Part shown: piece by piece, positions 53,244-61,993 of the stretch
Numbering within the stretch: the stretch's first letter is position 1
Layout: each line of letters starts with the position of its first letter
Origin: Lachnospiraceae bacterium
GTDB lineage: Bacteria > Bacillota > Clostridia > Lachnospirales > Lachnospiraceae
Assembly (NCBI GenBank): GCA_017935565.1
Contig: JAGBHK010000007.1
Location: 1 to 64,000, forward strand
DNA length: 64,000 bases
Reading direction: 5' to 3'
The notes under the pieces: model-generated
Database searches by the model: none
Told to the model about the DNA's origin: nothing
What the model saw: only the letters and a program-made list of their open reading frames with translations
Translations under genes and position numbers: made by a program

Positions 53244-54992
53244 CTATCCGATGTCTGGTTCGTCCTTCAACTCTATCGTATCCTTTACCTTACCTTCTGT
53301 TTCAAAAACGACAATCTCATTTTTTCCCTTTTTAAGTAATGGTCCTGGAATGTATAATCTCTTTTGTGGTCCAATCTCCCAATATCTTCCAATATTGAAT
53401 CCATTTACAAACACACATCCTTTACCCCATCCTTCAAAGTCAAGGAATGTATCTCCAATTTCTTCTGCTTCAAACTCAAACCTATAAAATGCAGGAACTG
53501 CTGCCTTATAGTCCTTAGAAAAATCAACTTTACTGATATCCTCAAGTGGCAATGAATACATATCCCAGTTATGATGAATATGTCCATTTATCTGAACGCA
53601 ACCATCAATGCCCTTTCGCTGGTCATCCATTCTAGGTCCAAAATTTACTCGTCCCATATTTTCCACCAATATATCAATATTTGGATTACTTGATACATCA
53701 GGTCTGTTTTCTTTTATTTCGTGCTCTACAAGTAATTCTCTGTCATATAGAGTAAGTACAGGTTGTTCATCCACTAAAATATTTGCTCTATCATTTGCCT
53801 TCCAGAGTTTGATTTTTTCAAAATTCTGCTCTTTTTCCAGTTTTGAGCGATACAAAATATAACCATAATTCTGTCCAAGTTTTTCCATACACACAGGGAA
53901 TGGCGAACTTGTCTTCTCGCTTAAATTTTCAAGATTTTCGAATAAACTAGTTTTTTCTTTAACAGTCAATTTACCATAGGCAATTCTCTTAATATCTGTA
54001 GTAAATTCCACCTCTGGAATAGGTGCGTATTTTACCACAACTTCCTTGTATCTCTTATATTTTTCTGTAATCTGACCGTCCTCTGTCAAAATTCCATCAT
54101 AATCGTACGAAGTAACATCCGGTGTCAATTCATCATAATAGTTGGAACCATTCATAAATCCGAAGTTTGTGCCACCTTGGAACATATAAATATTGACATT
54201 TCCCTGACGTAACATCTCATCTAAATCTTCAACGCTTTGCTCTAAATTGCCTCGCATATGTCCACCATTTCCCCAATGGTCAAACCAGCCAACCCAGAAT
54301 TCCGCACACATAAGTGGCTTATCGCCAATATGTTTCTTCAAAAGTTCAAAGCGTTCCTTTGTATGAGAACCAAAATTCCCCGTCTGCAACACACCTTCAA
54401 TACGTCCGCACACCAACGATTCATTATATGGACCATCCGACGTAATAAGAGGAACCACCACTCCTCTATCCACCATCATTTGCTTCATTTTTTCAAGATA
54501 AGCACTATCACTTCCGTAATAGCCATACTCATTTTCCACCTGCATCATAATCACTGGTCCACCGTAATTTATCTGCAATGGTGAAATAATTTCAAACAAT
54601 TTGTCATAATAATCTGCAATATGATTTAAAAACGGTTCATAGCAAGTTCTAAGACGCATACCATCTTCTGCCAAAAGCCAGCCTGGAAGTCCGCCAAACT
54701 CCCATTCTGCGCAAATATATGGCGATGGTCTTAAGATTACGTATAAACCTAACTCCTGTGCAGTATTTACAAAACGCGCCACATCAAGCATTCCTTCAAA
54801 TCTATATTCACCTTTTTTAGGTTCATGCATATTCCATGGAATGTAAGTTTCAACAGTATTACATCCCATAGCCTTCAATTTTTCAAGCCTATCCTGCCAG
54901 TACTCAGGCACAACTCTAAAATAATGTATAGCTCCTGAAATTATTTTAAAAGGCTCATCGTTTAAGTAAAAAGTTTCCTTAATTTCAAACAT
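53244..54992 (-). CDS. Beta-galactosidase, GH35 family
   Basis: 582 aa from the ATG with GGAGG four bases upstream (the frame opens 14 codons earlier). N-terminal TIM barrel: SGAIHYFRV, NTVETYIPWNMHE, RPSPYICAEWEFGG, the acid/base Glu in QVENEYG and the nucleophile in LMCAEFWVGWFDHWG. The C-terminal part has beta-sandwich domains ending GWGKGCVFVNGFNIGRYWEIGPQ. No signal peptide: cytoplasmic. It releases terminal galactose for galK-galT-galE. Confidence 0.95.
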   Translation of the reverse strand: MFEIKETFYLNDEPFKIISGAIHYFRVVPEYWQDRLEKLKAMGCNTVETYIPWNMHEPKKGEYRFEGMLDVARFVNTAQELGLYVILRPSPYICAEWEFGGLPGWLLAEDGMRLRTCYEPFLNHIADYYDKLFEIISPLQINYGGPVIMMQVENEYGYYGSDSAYLEKMKQMMVDRGVVVPLITSDGPYNESLVCGRIEGVLQTGNFGSHTKERFELLKKHIGDKPLMCAEFWVGWFDHWGNGGHMRGNLEQSVEDLDEMLRQGNVNIYMFQGGTNFGFMNGSNYYDELTPDVTSYDYDGILTEDGQITEKYKRYKEVVVKYAPIPEVEFTTDIKRIAYGKLTVKEKTSLFENLENLSEKTSSPFPVCMEKLGQNYGYILYRSKLEKEQNFEKIKLWKANDRANILVDEQPVLTLYDRELLVEHEIKENRPDVSSNPNIDILVENMGRVNFGPRMDDQRKGIDGCVQINGHIHHNWDMYSLPLEDISKVDFSKDYKAAVPAFYRFEFEAEEIGDTFLDFEGWGKGCVFVNGFNIGRYWEIGPQKRLYIPGPLLKKGKNEIVVFETEGKVKDTIELKDEPDIG

Positions 54993-55051
54993 AATTCCTC
55001 CTGAATTCATATATGTAATTATCCAATTTTTCACGTGGATTTCTAGGGTCT

Positions 55052-55080
55052 ATTTTACTATATTTGAGTGGAATTCTCAA
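55052..55080 (-). promoter_or_regulatory. Promoter of GH35-GH43, with palindrome in the spacer
   Basis: Minus strand TTGAGA (55075-55080), 17-nt spacer, TAAAAT (55052-55057). TTGAG-AATTCCA-CTCAA forms a small inverted repeat across the -35 region, a candidate operator. Confidence 0.6.
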
Positions 55081-55094
55081 TATTTAAATAAATA

Positions 55095-55130
55095 AAAGTG
55101 CTACAACATTTAATGTCGTAACACTTTTAA
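55095..55130 (-). terminator. Terminator of the gal operon
   Basis: Stem AAAGTGTTACGACAT / ATGTTGTAGCACTTT with two G-U pairs and a TTTATTTATTT tail on the minus strand, about 25 bp after galE. Confidence 0.85.
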
Positions 55131-55154
55131 AATTATTTACTTAAATATTAATTT

Positions 55155-56144
55155 TTATTTCTTATACCCATTTGGATGTGTACTATGCCACTTCCAAGCA
55201 GATGCAATGATTGTCTCAAGGTCAGCATACTGTGGCTTCCAACCAAGTATTTCCACAGCCTTTGCGCTTGAAGCGATAAGCTTTGCAGGGTCGCCAGCTC
55301 TTCTTTCAGCCATAACAGCAGGGATAGGGTGACCTGTAACTTTTCTCGCAACTTCGATAACTTCTTTAACAGTGAAGCCTACACCATTTCCAAGGTTGAA
55401 AATGTTGCTTTCGCCACCATCCATAAGATATTTAACCGCAAGAATATGAGCCTGTGCAAGGTCTGTTACGTGGATGTAATCTCTTACACATGTACCGTCC
55501 TTTGTATCATAGTCATCACCGAAGATTGTGATATTTTCTCTCTGATTGTTTGGCACCTTCAAAATAAGTGGAATAAGGTGTGTTTCAGGATTGTGAGCCT
55601 CACCGATTTCACCACTCATGTGAGCGCCACAAGCATTGAAATATCTAAGGGAAACATATCTTAAACCGTGTGCCTTACTTGTCCAGTAGAACATTTTCTC
55701 CATAGCAAGTTTTGTTTCACCATATGTGTTTGTTGGCTTGTTATTGTCTGTTTCAAGGATTGGAATAGACTCTGGCTCGCCATATGTTGCAGCTGTTGAC
55801 GAGAATACAATCTTATCAATACCGTGAGCAACCATTGATTCAAGAAGAACCTTTGTACCACATAAGTTGTTATCATAATACTTAAGTGGGTTTACCATAC
55901 TTTCACCAACAAGTGAGTTTGCAGCAAAATGGATTACTGCATCAATCTTTTCCTGCTCAAATACTGAGTCAATAAATGAACGGCTTCTGATATCGCCCTT
56001 ATAAAATTTTGCCTTCGGATGAACAGCTTCAGCATAACCTGTTTCAAGGTTATCCACGATAACAACATCCATTCCTCCATCAATTAATTCATAAACTGTA
56101 TGTGAGCCAATATAACCAGCTCCACCTAATACTAAAATAGACAT
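55155..56144 (-). CDS. galE: UDP-glucose 4-epimerase
   Basis: 329 aa. Rossmann motif VLGGAGYIGSHTV, STAATYGEP (Ser/Thr), catalytic TNTYGETK (Tyr-x3-Lys) and the YFNACGA loop. It interconverts UDP-galactose and UDP-glucose. I use the second ATG, nine bases after AGGAGG; the first is only three bases away. Third gene of galK-galT-galE. Confidence 0.97.
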   Translation of the reverse strand: MSILVLGGAGYIGSHTVYELIDGGMDVVIVDNLETGYAEAVHPKAKFYKGDIRSRSFIDSVFEQEKIDAVIHFAANSLVGESMVNPLKYYDNNLCGTKVLLESMVAHGIDKIVFSSTAATYGEPESIPILETDNNKPTNTYGETKLAMEKMFYWTSKAHGLRYVSLRYFNACGAHMSGEIGEAHNPETHLIPLILKVPNNQRENITIFGDDYDTKDGTCVRDYIHVTDLAQAHILAVKYLMDGGESNIFNLGNGVGFTVKEVIEVARKVTGHPIPAVMAERRAGDPAKLIASSAKAVEILGWKPQYADLETIIASAWKWHSTHPNGYKK

Positions 56145-56158
56145 CTGCATTGACCTCC

Positions 56159-57652
56159 TTATAATGTATTAATAAATCTCATAAATGCTTCTCTGCCTTC
56201 TTCTGTGCACTTGTACACACCAGCATCTTCTAATACGTGAACGAACACATCACCAATCTCAGCCTGGATGATGTCCATTACATTGTCATCATTGATATTT
56301 CTGTGGCGTGCAATAAATTTCTGCGCCCAATCAGCATGCTTTGCGAGAACCTCATCATTTCTCATATCTCTGCCACTGATGATACAATCAGCAAGTAATC
56401 TCATTTCTTCTTTAAGTCTTGCTGGAAGTACTGCAAGCCCCATAACTTCGATAAGACCAATATTTTCTTTCTTAATGTTATGATACTCTGCATGTGGATG
56501 ATAAACGCCAAGAGGATGTTCCTCTGTTGTAATGTTGTTTCTTAAAACTAAATCAAGTTCGAAATCCTCGCCTCTGCGTCTTGCAATCGGTGTAATTGTG
56601 TTGTGTGGCTCACCATCAGTTTCAGCAAAAATAAATGCTGCTTCATCTGTGTAACCTCTCCACGCATTTAAAATATGTTCCGCCAAATCTACGAGTTTGT
56701 CTGCGCTCTTATGAGAAATTCTAATAACTGACATAGGCCATTTTACAATTCCTGCCTTGACATCCTCGTAACCTTTAATTGTTAATTCCTTTTCAATAGG
56801 TGAGCTCTCCATCGCAAATGTGTAATTACCGCCCTGGTAGTGGTCATGACTTAATATAGAACCACCAACAATTGGTAAATCAGCATTTGATCCAATGAAG
56901 TAATGAGGGAAAATCGTTACAAAATCAAGCAATTTCTTGAATGTAGCTCGCTCAATCTTCATTGGTACATGCTCTTTGTTGAAGAGAATGCAGTGCTCAT
57001 TATAGTATACATATGGTGAATACTGCAATCCCCATGGAGAGTTATTTATTTCTAATGATATGATTCTGTGGTTCTGTCTTGCAGGGTGGTTTACTCGACC
57101 TGCATAACCAACATTTTCATAACAAAGAAGACATTTTGGATAACTTGACTGTGGTGCAAGTTTTGCTGCCGCAATAGCCTTAGGATCCTTTTCAGGCTTT
57201 GAAAGGTTGATTGAAATATCAATCTTTCCATAATCGCTATCTACCTTCCAACGCATATCCTTCTTAATTCTATATCTTCTAATATAGTCTGTATCCTGAC
57301 TAAATTTGTAAAAATAATCTGTAGCGCGTCCTGGGTCTTCCTTGTATAAATCCCAGAACTTTTTGCCAACCTCGCTCTGTCTTGGAACAAGACAACTCAT
57401 AAGTTTTGTATCGAATAAATCTCTGTATACAACACTATTATTTTCAAGCACTCCTGTTTCTGCCGCATAATCAAGAAGTTTGCCCAATATTTCTTCTAAA
57501 TCTGTAATTTCTTCGGCATCTTCTGTTGGTTCATAAGAATCCTTTCCTAATACTTCGAGGATTCTGTTTGTTGAATACATAATGTCTTCTGTTTCAACAA
57601 GACCACATCTTACGCCGTAATCTACTAAATTTTTAATAACATTATCTATCAT
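56159..57652 (-). CDS. galT: Galactose-1-phosphate uridylyltransferase, class II
   Basis: 497 aa, the long Firmicutes form (GalT2). Active-site HDHYQGG (SHDHYQGGNYTFAM), CLLCYENVGYAGR, HPARQNHRI and the C-terminal region EHPLGVYHPHAEYHNIKKE. It exchanges UMP between UDP-glucose and galactose 1-phosphate. It lies 2 bp after galK and 14 bp before galE. Confidence 0.96.
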   Translation of the reverse strand: MIDNVIKNLVDYGVRCGLVETEDIMYSTNRILEVLGKDSYEPTEDAEEITDLEEILGKLLDYAAETGVLENNSVVYRDLFDTKLMSCLVPRQSEVGKKFWDLYKEDPGRATDYFYKFSQDTDYIRRYRIKKDMRWKVDSDYGKIDISINLSKPEKDPKAIAAAKLAPQSSYPKCLLCYENVGYAGRVNHPARQNHRIISLEINNSPWGLQYSPYVYYNEHCILFNKEHVPMKIERATFKKLLDFVTIFPHYFIGSNADLPIVGGSILSHDHYQGGNYTFAMESSPIEKELTIKGYEDVKAGIVKWPMSVIRISHKSADKLVDLAEHILNAWRGYTDEAAFIFAETDGEPHNTITPIARRRGEDFELDLVLRNNITTEEHPLGVYHPHAEYHNIKKENIGLIEVMGLAVLPARLKEEMRLLADCIISGRDMRNDEVLAKHADWAQKFIARHRNINDDNVMDIIQAEIGDVFVHVLEDAGVYKCTEEGREAFMRFINTL

Positions 57653-57654
57653 AA

Positions 57655-58824
57655 CTAAAACTCCTTTGGACCGTCGCCGATATCTACTACATAAAAGTCT
57701 GCTGCGTAACCAATTTTTTCTTTATATGCCTTACCTACATTTTCGATAAATGCATCAACATTTTCATTCTTTACGATACTTACAGTACATCCACCAAAGC
57801 CTGCACCTGTCATTCTTGAACCGATAACACCCTCGCATTTCCAAGCTTCTTCAACAAGTGTATCAAGCTCAATACCTGTTACTTCGTAGTCATAACGAAG
57901 TGATGTATGTGAGTCATTCATTAATTTACCAAATTCATCAACCTTGTTATCCATCAAAAGTTGTACAGCCTTAACAGTTCTTTCGTTCTCGTAAACTGCA
58001 TGCTTAGCTCTTGTTGCTTCAACAGCATCATTAATACTACTCTTTACTGCTTCGAATTCTTCGCTTGAAAGTTCACCGAGATTCTTGATATCCTTTACCT
58101 TTTGGATATCAGCTAATGCAGACTCGCACTGACTTCTTCTTTCGTTATATTTTGAATCACCAAGTCCACGTTTCTTGTTTGAACATGCAATTACAATTCT
58201 TGCGTCCTCAAGTTTAACTGGTGCGTACTCGTATTTTAATGTATTTGTATCAAGGAAAATAGCATGGTCTGCCTTACCCATTGCAATAGCAAACTGGTCC
58301 ATAATACCACAGTTTACGCCATTGTATTTATTTTCTGAATACTGACCGAAAAGTGCTAAATCAACATTTGTAATGTCGTTGTAACCAAGCATATCTCTAA
58401 GCATATAACCTGTAACAACCTCAACAGAAGCTGACGAAGACAAGCCAGAACCATTTGGAATATTTCCGTATAATAAAATATCAAAACCTGAATTTACTTT
58501 ATAACCTTTCTGTTCAAATGTCCACATAACTCCCTTTGGATATGCAATCCAATGTTTGTCTTCAAGTGGTTTAAAATCATCCAATGTACACTGTAACATT
58601 CCAAGGTTTTCAAAATTCATTGAGTAGAATCTCAATTTATTGTCATATCTTTTTTTAGCAAGCATATATGTACCGATTGTCAATGCACATGGAAATACGT
58701 GTCCACCATTGTAATCTGTGTGCTCACCGATAAGATTCACTCTACCTGGTGCAAAATATCCCTTTACTCCTTCGCTTTCACCAAACACTTTTTCAAAGCA
58801 TTCCATCATTTCCTGTTTAATCAT
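57655..58824 (-). CDS. galK: Galactokinase
   Basis: 389 aa from the ATG with GGAGG four bases upstream (an open frame extends 13 codons further). GHMP kinase motifs: GRVNLIGEHTDYNGG, GSGLSSSASVEV, and TGAGFGGCTVS. It phosphorylates galactose released by the GH35 enzyme. First gene of the operon with a near-consensus promoter. Confidence 0.97.
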   Translation of the reverse strand: MIKQEMMECFEKVFGESEGVKGYFAPGRVNLIGEHTDYNGGHVFPCALTIGTYMLAKKRYDNKLRFYSMNFENLGMLQCTLDDFKPLEDKHWIAYPKGVMWTFEQKGYKVNSGFDILLYGNIPNGSGLSSSASVEVVTGYMLRDMLGYNDITNVDLALFGQYSENKYNGVNCGIMDQFAIAMGKADHAIFLDTNTLKYEYAPVKLEDARIVIACSNKKRGLGDSKYNERRSQCESALADIQKVKDIKNLGELSSEEFEAVKSSINDAVEATRAKHAVYENERTVKAVQLLMDNKVDEFGKLMNDSHTSLRYDYEVTGIELDTLVEEAWKCEGVIGSRMTGAGFGGCTVSIVKNENVDAFIENVGKAYKEKIGYAADFYVVDIGDGPKEF

Positions 58825-58889
58825 TGTTTCCTCCATTCCGTAGCTTACGCTTACAAAAATCATTAATAGTCTTTTGCTATTTTAAGGTT

Positions 58890-58918
58890 ATTATAATGAG
58901 AATTATTTTTTGCAGCAA
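58890..58918 (-). promoter_or_regulatory. Promoter of galK-galT-galE
   Basis: Minus strand TTGCTG (58913-58918), 17-nt spacer, TATAAT (58890-58895). Confidence 0.75.
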
Positions 58919-58960
58919 TAAATATATTAACCACTTTTAGCACTATATTGAGATTTTTTA

Positions 58961-58989
58961 TTGTATTTATTTTTTGTAAGTATTATAAT
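58961..58989 (+). promoter_or_regulatory. Promoter of the AraC regulator
   Basis: TTGTAT (58961-58966), 17-nt spacer, TATAAT (58984-58989). Divergent from the galK promoter; a shared ATATTGAGA box lies between them at 58945-58953. Confidence 0.7.
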
Positions 58990-59032
58990 GTATTTAGTAT
59001 TATTAATTTGTAATTTAGAAAGGAATGAGCGC

Positions 59033-59926
59033 ATGCAGATTATTACTAATGACGAACAAAAGGAACTCAAATCCCATGGTGATTATGCTTTTCCAGTATA
59101 TGTCAGCGAGGAAGTTTTGCACAATTATGAGCGTGGCTCATTTTTGTGGCATTGGCACCCAGAGATTGAATTAACACTTTTTACAGAGGGTGAGATGTCT
59201 TATCAGGTTAACAATCAGGTTTATCATGTAAAGGCTGGGGATGGACTTTTTTGCAATTCTAACGCTCTGCACACAGGCGATATGATTAATGGACAAAATT
59301 GTCATTATATTTCTATTACATTTCATCCTAGATTTATTTACGGATATGATGGCAGCAGTTTGTACAGAAGTTATGTGAAACCTATAATAAAATCACAGGC
59401 TCTAGGTGCTTATCATTTTCGTGAGGAAGTTTTTTGGGAACGCAATATTTTGAGATTGATGAAGGAAATATATGAACTATATTTTTCTAAAGAACCTTTA
59501 TACGAGTTCAAAATACAAAAAAATCTTGCTGAGATATGGATAACTTTTTACGAAAACTACGTCTTAAAGGAAAGAGTTGATTTAAAGGATTCTTCCACAA
59601 GTCGTGATGTCGATAGACTCCGTACTATATTGACTTACCTTGAAGAAAATTATGCAGAAAAAATCACTTTAGAAGATATCGCTGATGAGATAGGGCTTTG
59701 TAAAGCTGAATGTTGTCGATTTTTTAAACGTTTGATGAACAAGTCTTTGTTTGACTATATTTTATATTATAGGATTGAGCGAAGTTTACCATTGCTAGCG
59801 CAAAAAAATCTTTCTGTTACAGAAATTGCCGAGATGACAGGATTTGCGAGTTCAAGTTATTATGCCAGAGTATTTCGAGCTCAGTTTGGATGCTCGCCAA
59901 CAGATTATAGAAAAAATGAGGGATAG
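59033..59926 (+). CDS. AraC-family transcriptional regulator
   Basis: 297 aa from the ATG with AAAGGA upstream; the longer open frame begins upstream of the promoter -10 and is not used. N-terminal cupin (about 25-110; HWHPEIELTLFTEGEMSYQVN, NSNALHTGD), C-terminal double helix-turn-helix (about 195-295; ITLEDIADEIGLCKAECCRFFKRLM and VTEIAEMTGFASSSYYARVFRAQFG). It is divergent from the gal operon and is the natural candidate regulator for galKTE and perhaps GH35-GH43, responding to a galactoside. Confidence 0.92.
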   Translation: MQIITNDEQKELKSHGDYAFPVYVSEEVLHNYERGSFLWHWHPEIELTLFTEGEMSYQVNNQVYHVKAGDGLFCNSNALHTGDMINGQNCHYISITFHPRFIYGYDGSSLYRSYVKPIIKSQALGAYHFREEVFWERNILRLMKEIYELYFSKEPLYEFKIQKNLAEIWITFYENYVLKERVDLKDSSTSRDVDRLRTILTYLEENYAEKITLEDIADEIGLCKAECCRFFKRLMNKSLFDYILYYRIERSLPLLAQKNLSVTEIAEMTGFASSSYYARVFRAQFGCSPTDYRKNEG

Positions 59927-59937
59927 CCTCGCTATCC

Positions 59938-60540
59938 CTATTGACTTGAAAATTTTCTAATTCTTAAATGTACACCTATGCTATCAGCTACCTTTTGACA
60001 CATTTCCTGTGCCTCTTTTGACAACACGTCAACAATTGTAAGTTGAGTATGCGAAAAACTATCATTTGCCTCCTTGGCAAATTCAAGCATCGCCTCATAT
60101 GCATTTTCAAATTGTGGCCTTGTAACCTTATTATATTCTTCAGCTGTAGGCGCATTTAAACTAATAGATACGCTATCTACTACTTTCGCCATTTCAGGAA
60201 TTATATTCTTTTTGTTATAAAGATTTCCAAGTCCATTTGTATTAACTCTAATTTTTAAACCGTAATTTTTCTTTATGTATGCGGCTATTTCAAGCAATGT
60301 ATCCAATGCGCAAGTTGGCTCACCATACCCACAAAAGACAAATTCATCATACCCTGTGAAATCAAAGGCATCAATAGCCGCCTTTATCTCATCTACTGTA
60401 GGATTCACCTTATGCCAAAGACTTTGTGCTTCACCGATTGCATCCTTCTGATTACGAATACAGAAGGTACAGGCACAATCACATTTATTTGTAATATTCG
60501 CATATACCTGATTTTTATATGTATAAATAATATCTGCCAT
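59938..60540 (-). CDS. TatD-associated-type radical SAM protein
   Basis: 200 aa. Cluster motif CDCACTFC (CxxxCxxC) near residue 20, then FVFCGYGEPTC, VNTNGLGNL and SVSISLNAP, which are radical-SAM beta-strand motifs. The short length and these signatures resemble the TatD family-linked radical SAM group (TIGR04038), whose function is not established. No tatD gene is in the window. The ATG overlaps the ECF gene stop (TGATG), coupling the two. Confidence 0.85.
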   Translation of the reverse strand: MADIIYTYKNQVYANITNKCDCACTFCIRNQKDAIGEAQSLWHKVNPTVDEIKAAIDAFDFTGYDEFVFCGYGEPTCALDTLLEIAAYIKKNYGLKIRVNTNGLGNLYNKKNIIPEMAKVVDSVSISLNAPTAEEYNKVTRPQFENAYEAMLEFAKEANDSFSHTQLTIVDVLSKEAQEMCQKVADSIGVHLRIRKFSSQ

Positions 60541-61037
60541 CACATACTCCTTTTTATGTTCATTTTATCAAGGGCCAATCCAAACACAACAAATGCAGCC
60601 AAGCTTCCAAATGACTGGATTGCACTACCTGTTACCGATGTGATAAACGCCACCTCGTAGCCAAACACTAAACTTTCTGCAAGAAAATATCCAGTCGCTG
60701 AAATAAAAAACGCTAATATGCCAGCCACAATATTTCTCTTAGTGACAATTTTATTTGATTTGCTTGAAAATGCAAGCACAATCAACATTTTAATAATAAC
60801 AGTCGGTAATGTCCAAGCAGGTGCCGTAAGTAAATCCGCAACTCCACCACCAATAGCTCCTACCGCCATAGCATAAGGTTTTGGAAGGACACATGCCGCC
60901 AAATATATTAAACTATCGCCAAAATGTATATAACCTGTAGGTGTCGGTATATGAAGTACATATGCAGTCACGACTGCTGTAAGTGCTGCTAACACTGCTG
61001 CCAATGCTAAATTTTTTGTTCTTTCTTTGTTTTTCAT
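60540..61037 (-). CDS. ECF transporter S component, TIGR04002-like
   Basis: 165 aa, about five or six membrane helices. N-terminal NLALAAVLAALTAVVTAYV, IPTPTGYIHFGDSLIYLAACVLPKPYAMAVGAIGGGVADLLT is the substrate-specific loop of this group. It lies 1 bp after the kinase gene and overlaps the radical SAM gene, so a vitamin B6-type or related pyrimidine substrate is inferred. The energizing module must be shared. Confidence 0.85.
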   Translation of the reverse strand: MKNKERTKNLALAAVLAALTAVVTAYVLHIPTPTGYIHFGDSLIYLAACVLPKPYAMAVGAIGGGVADLLTAPAWTLPTVIIKMLIVLAFSSKSNKIVTKRNIVAGILAFFISATGYFLAESLVFGYEVAFITSVTGSAIQSFGSLAAFVVFGLALDKMNIKRSM

Positions 61038-61038
61038 T

Positions 61039-61899
61039 TTACATTCCTTCTTTCATCAAATAGCCAAGATGTTTTTCAAAATTTATACCATAAGTGCCAG
61101 GTAAATTTTCTCCAATAGTGTCAGCGATACTCTTAAAAATGAATCTTGCAGCCAACTCCATTGCATTTTTAGTTGAATGCCCATTCATCTTCAAGCCACA
61201 TACTGCCGAAGCAAATAAGTCTCCTGTTCCTGAAAAACTCTTATCAATAGACGCTGTGCATACCTTATAATTTCCTTCATTTGTCAATGCAAAATTATAG
61301 ATATATGTACTGTCATCTTTTTTTACTCTAATTCCTGTAATTATAATCTCCAAGTTGTCATTTGCATTTTTCTTAATAGTTTCTGCAATGTACTCAATCT
61401 GCTCAAAAAGTTTATCCTTATCTTCTATTTCCAATAACTTTCCATAATCAGCCCCCGCTAACATACAACTCTCTGTCAAATTCGGAGTGATTAAGTTTGC
61501 TCTCTTTATCAAAAGACGCATCTTATCAAGATGTTCTTCAGTAAACATTTTATAACATTCACCATTATCGCCCATAACAGGGTCAACAAGTAAAAATGTG
61601 TCCTCATTTAAGAACTCATCTAAAAATCTATTTACATAATCTATCTGCGCAGGCCCTGTCATATATCCGCTATATATACCATCAAAAGAAACTTCATTCT
61701 TCTTCCATGCGTCAATATATTCCGGCATCATATCCGTCATATCCTTGCAATAAAAATGTTCGTAACCACTCTGTGCAGTAAGAACCGCTGTTGTTAATGG
61801 ATGGCAGGAAACACCAAGAGCTGATATAACTGGAATCGCTGCTGTTAAAGAACATTTTCCAAAGCCTGATAAATCATTTATTAATGCAACCTTTTTCAT
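61039..61899 (-). CDS. Pyridoxal/pyridoxamine kinase-like protein
   Basis: 286-aa ribokinase-fold kinase. MKKVALINDLSGFGKCSLTAAIPV, TTAVLTAQSGYE, GIYSGYMTGPAQ, VDPVMGDNGECY, TPNLTESCML and SFSGTGDLF are the PdxK/PdxY-type motifs. It should phosphorylate B6 vitamers to pyridoxal 5'-phosphate; phosphomethylpyrimidine kinase is the alternative. Start is the ATG after AAAGG; an earlier ATG lies inside the regulatory hairpin. Confidence 0.9.
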   Translation of the reverse strand: MKKVALINDLSGFGKCSLTAAIPVISALGVSCHPLTTAVLTAQSGYEHFYCKDMTDMMPEYIDAWKKNEVSFDGIYSGYMTGPAQIDYVNRFLDEFLNEDTFLLVDPVMGDNGECYKMFTEEHLDKMRLLIKRANLITPNLTESCMLAGADYGKLLEIEDKDKLFEQIEYIAETIKKNANDNLEIIITGIRVKKDDSTYIYNFALTNEGNYKVCTASIDKSFSGTGDLFASAVCGLKMNGHSTKNAMELAARFIFKSIADTIGENLPGTYGINFEKHLGYLMKEGM

Positions 61900-61921
61900 T
61901 GTTTTAACCTTTCTTAAAAAA

Positions 61922-61953
61922 ACTTGGTAAGAAACTTTCATTTCTTACCAAGT
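61922..61953 (-). promoter_or_regulatory. Palindrome/attenuator hairpin before the kinase gene
   Basis: Perfect arms ACTTGGTAAGAAA / TTTCTTACCAAGT (13 bp) with a 6-nt loop, followed on the minus strand by TTTTTTT. It overlaps the -10 at 61951-61956 and ends less than 10 bp before the ribosome site. It can act as a terminator for the upstream gene, an attenuator, or a repressor operator. Confidence 0.75.
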
Positions 61954-61978
61954 ATACGCTTCTCAAACAATTTGTCAA
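61951..61978 (-). promoter_or_regulatory. Promoter of the kinase-ECF-radical SAM operon
   Basis: Minus strand TTGACA (61973-61978), 16-nt spacer, TATACT (61951-61956). Transcription would begin inside the palindrome. Confidence 0.7.
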
Positions 61979-61993
61979 GATTATTCTAGTAGT

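Noticed and set aside
58961..59032. Hydrophobic N-terminal extension of the AraC regulator, which looks like a membrane helix
   Set aside because: The stretch spans the TTGTAT/TATAAT promoter, so it is not translated.
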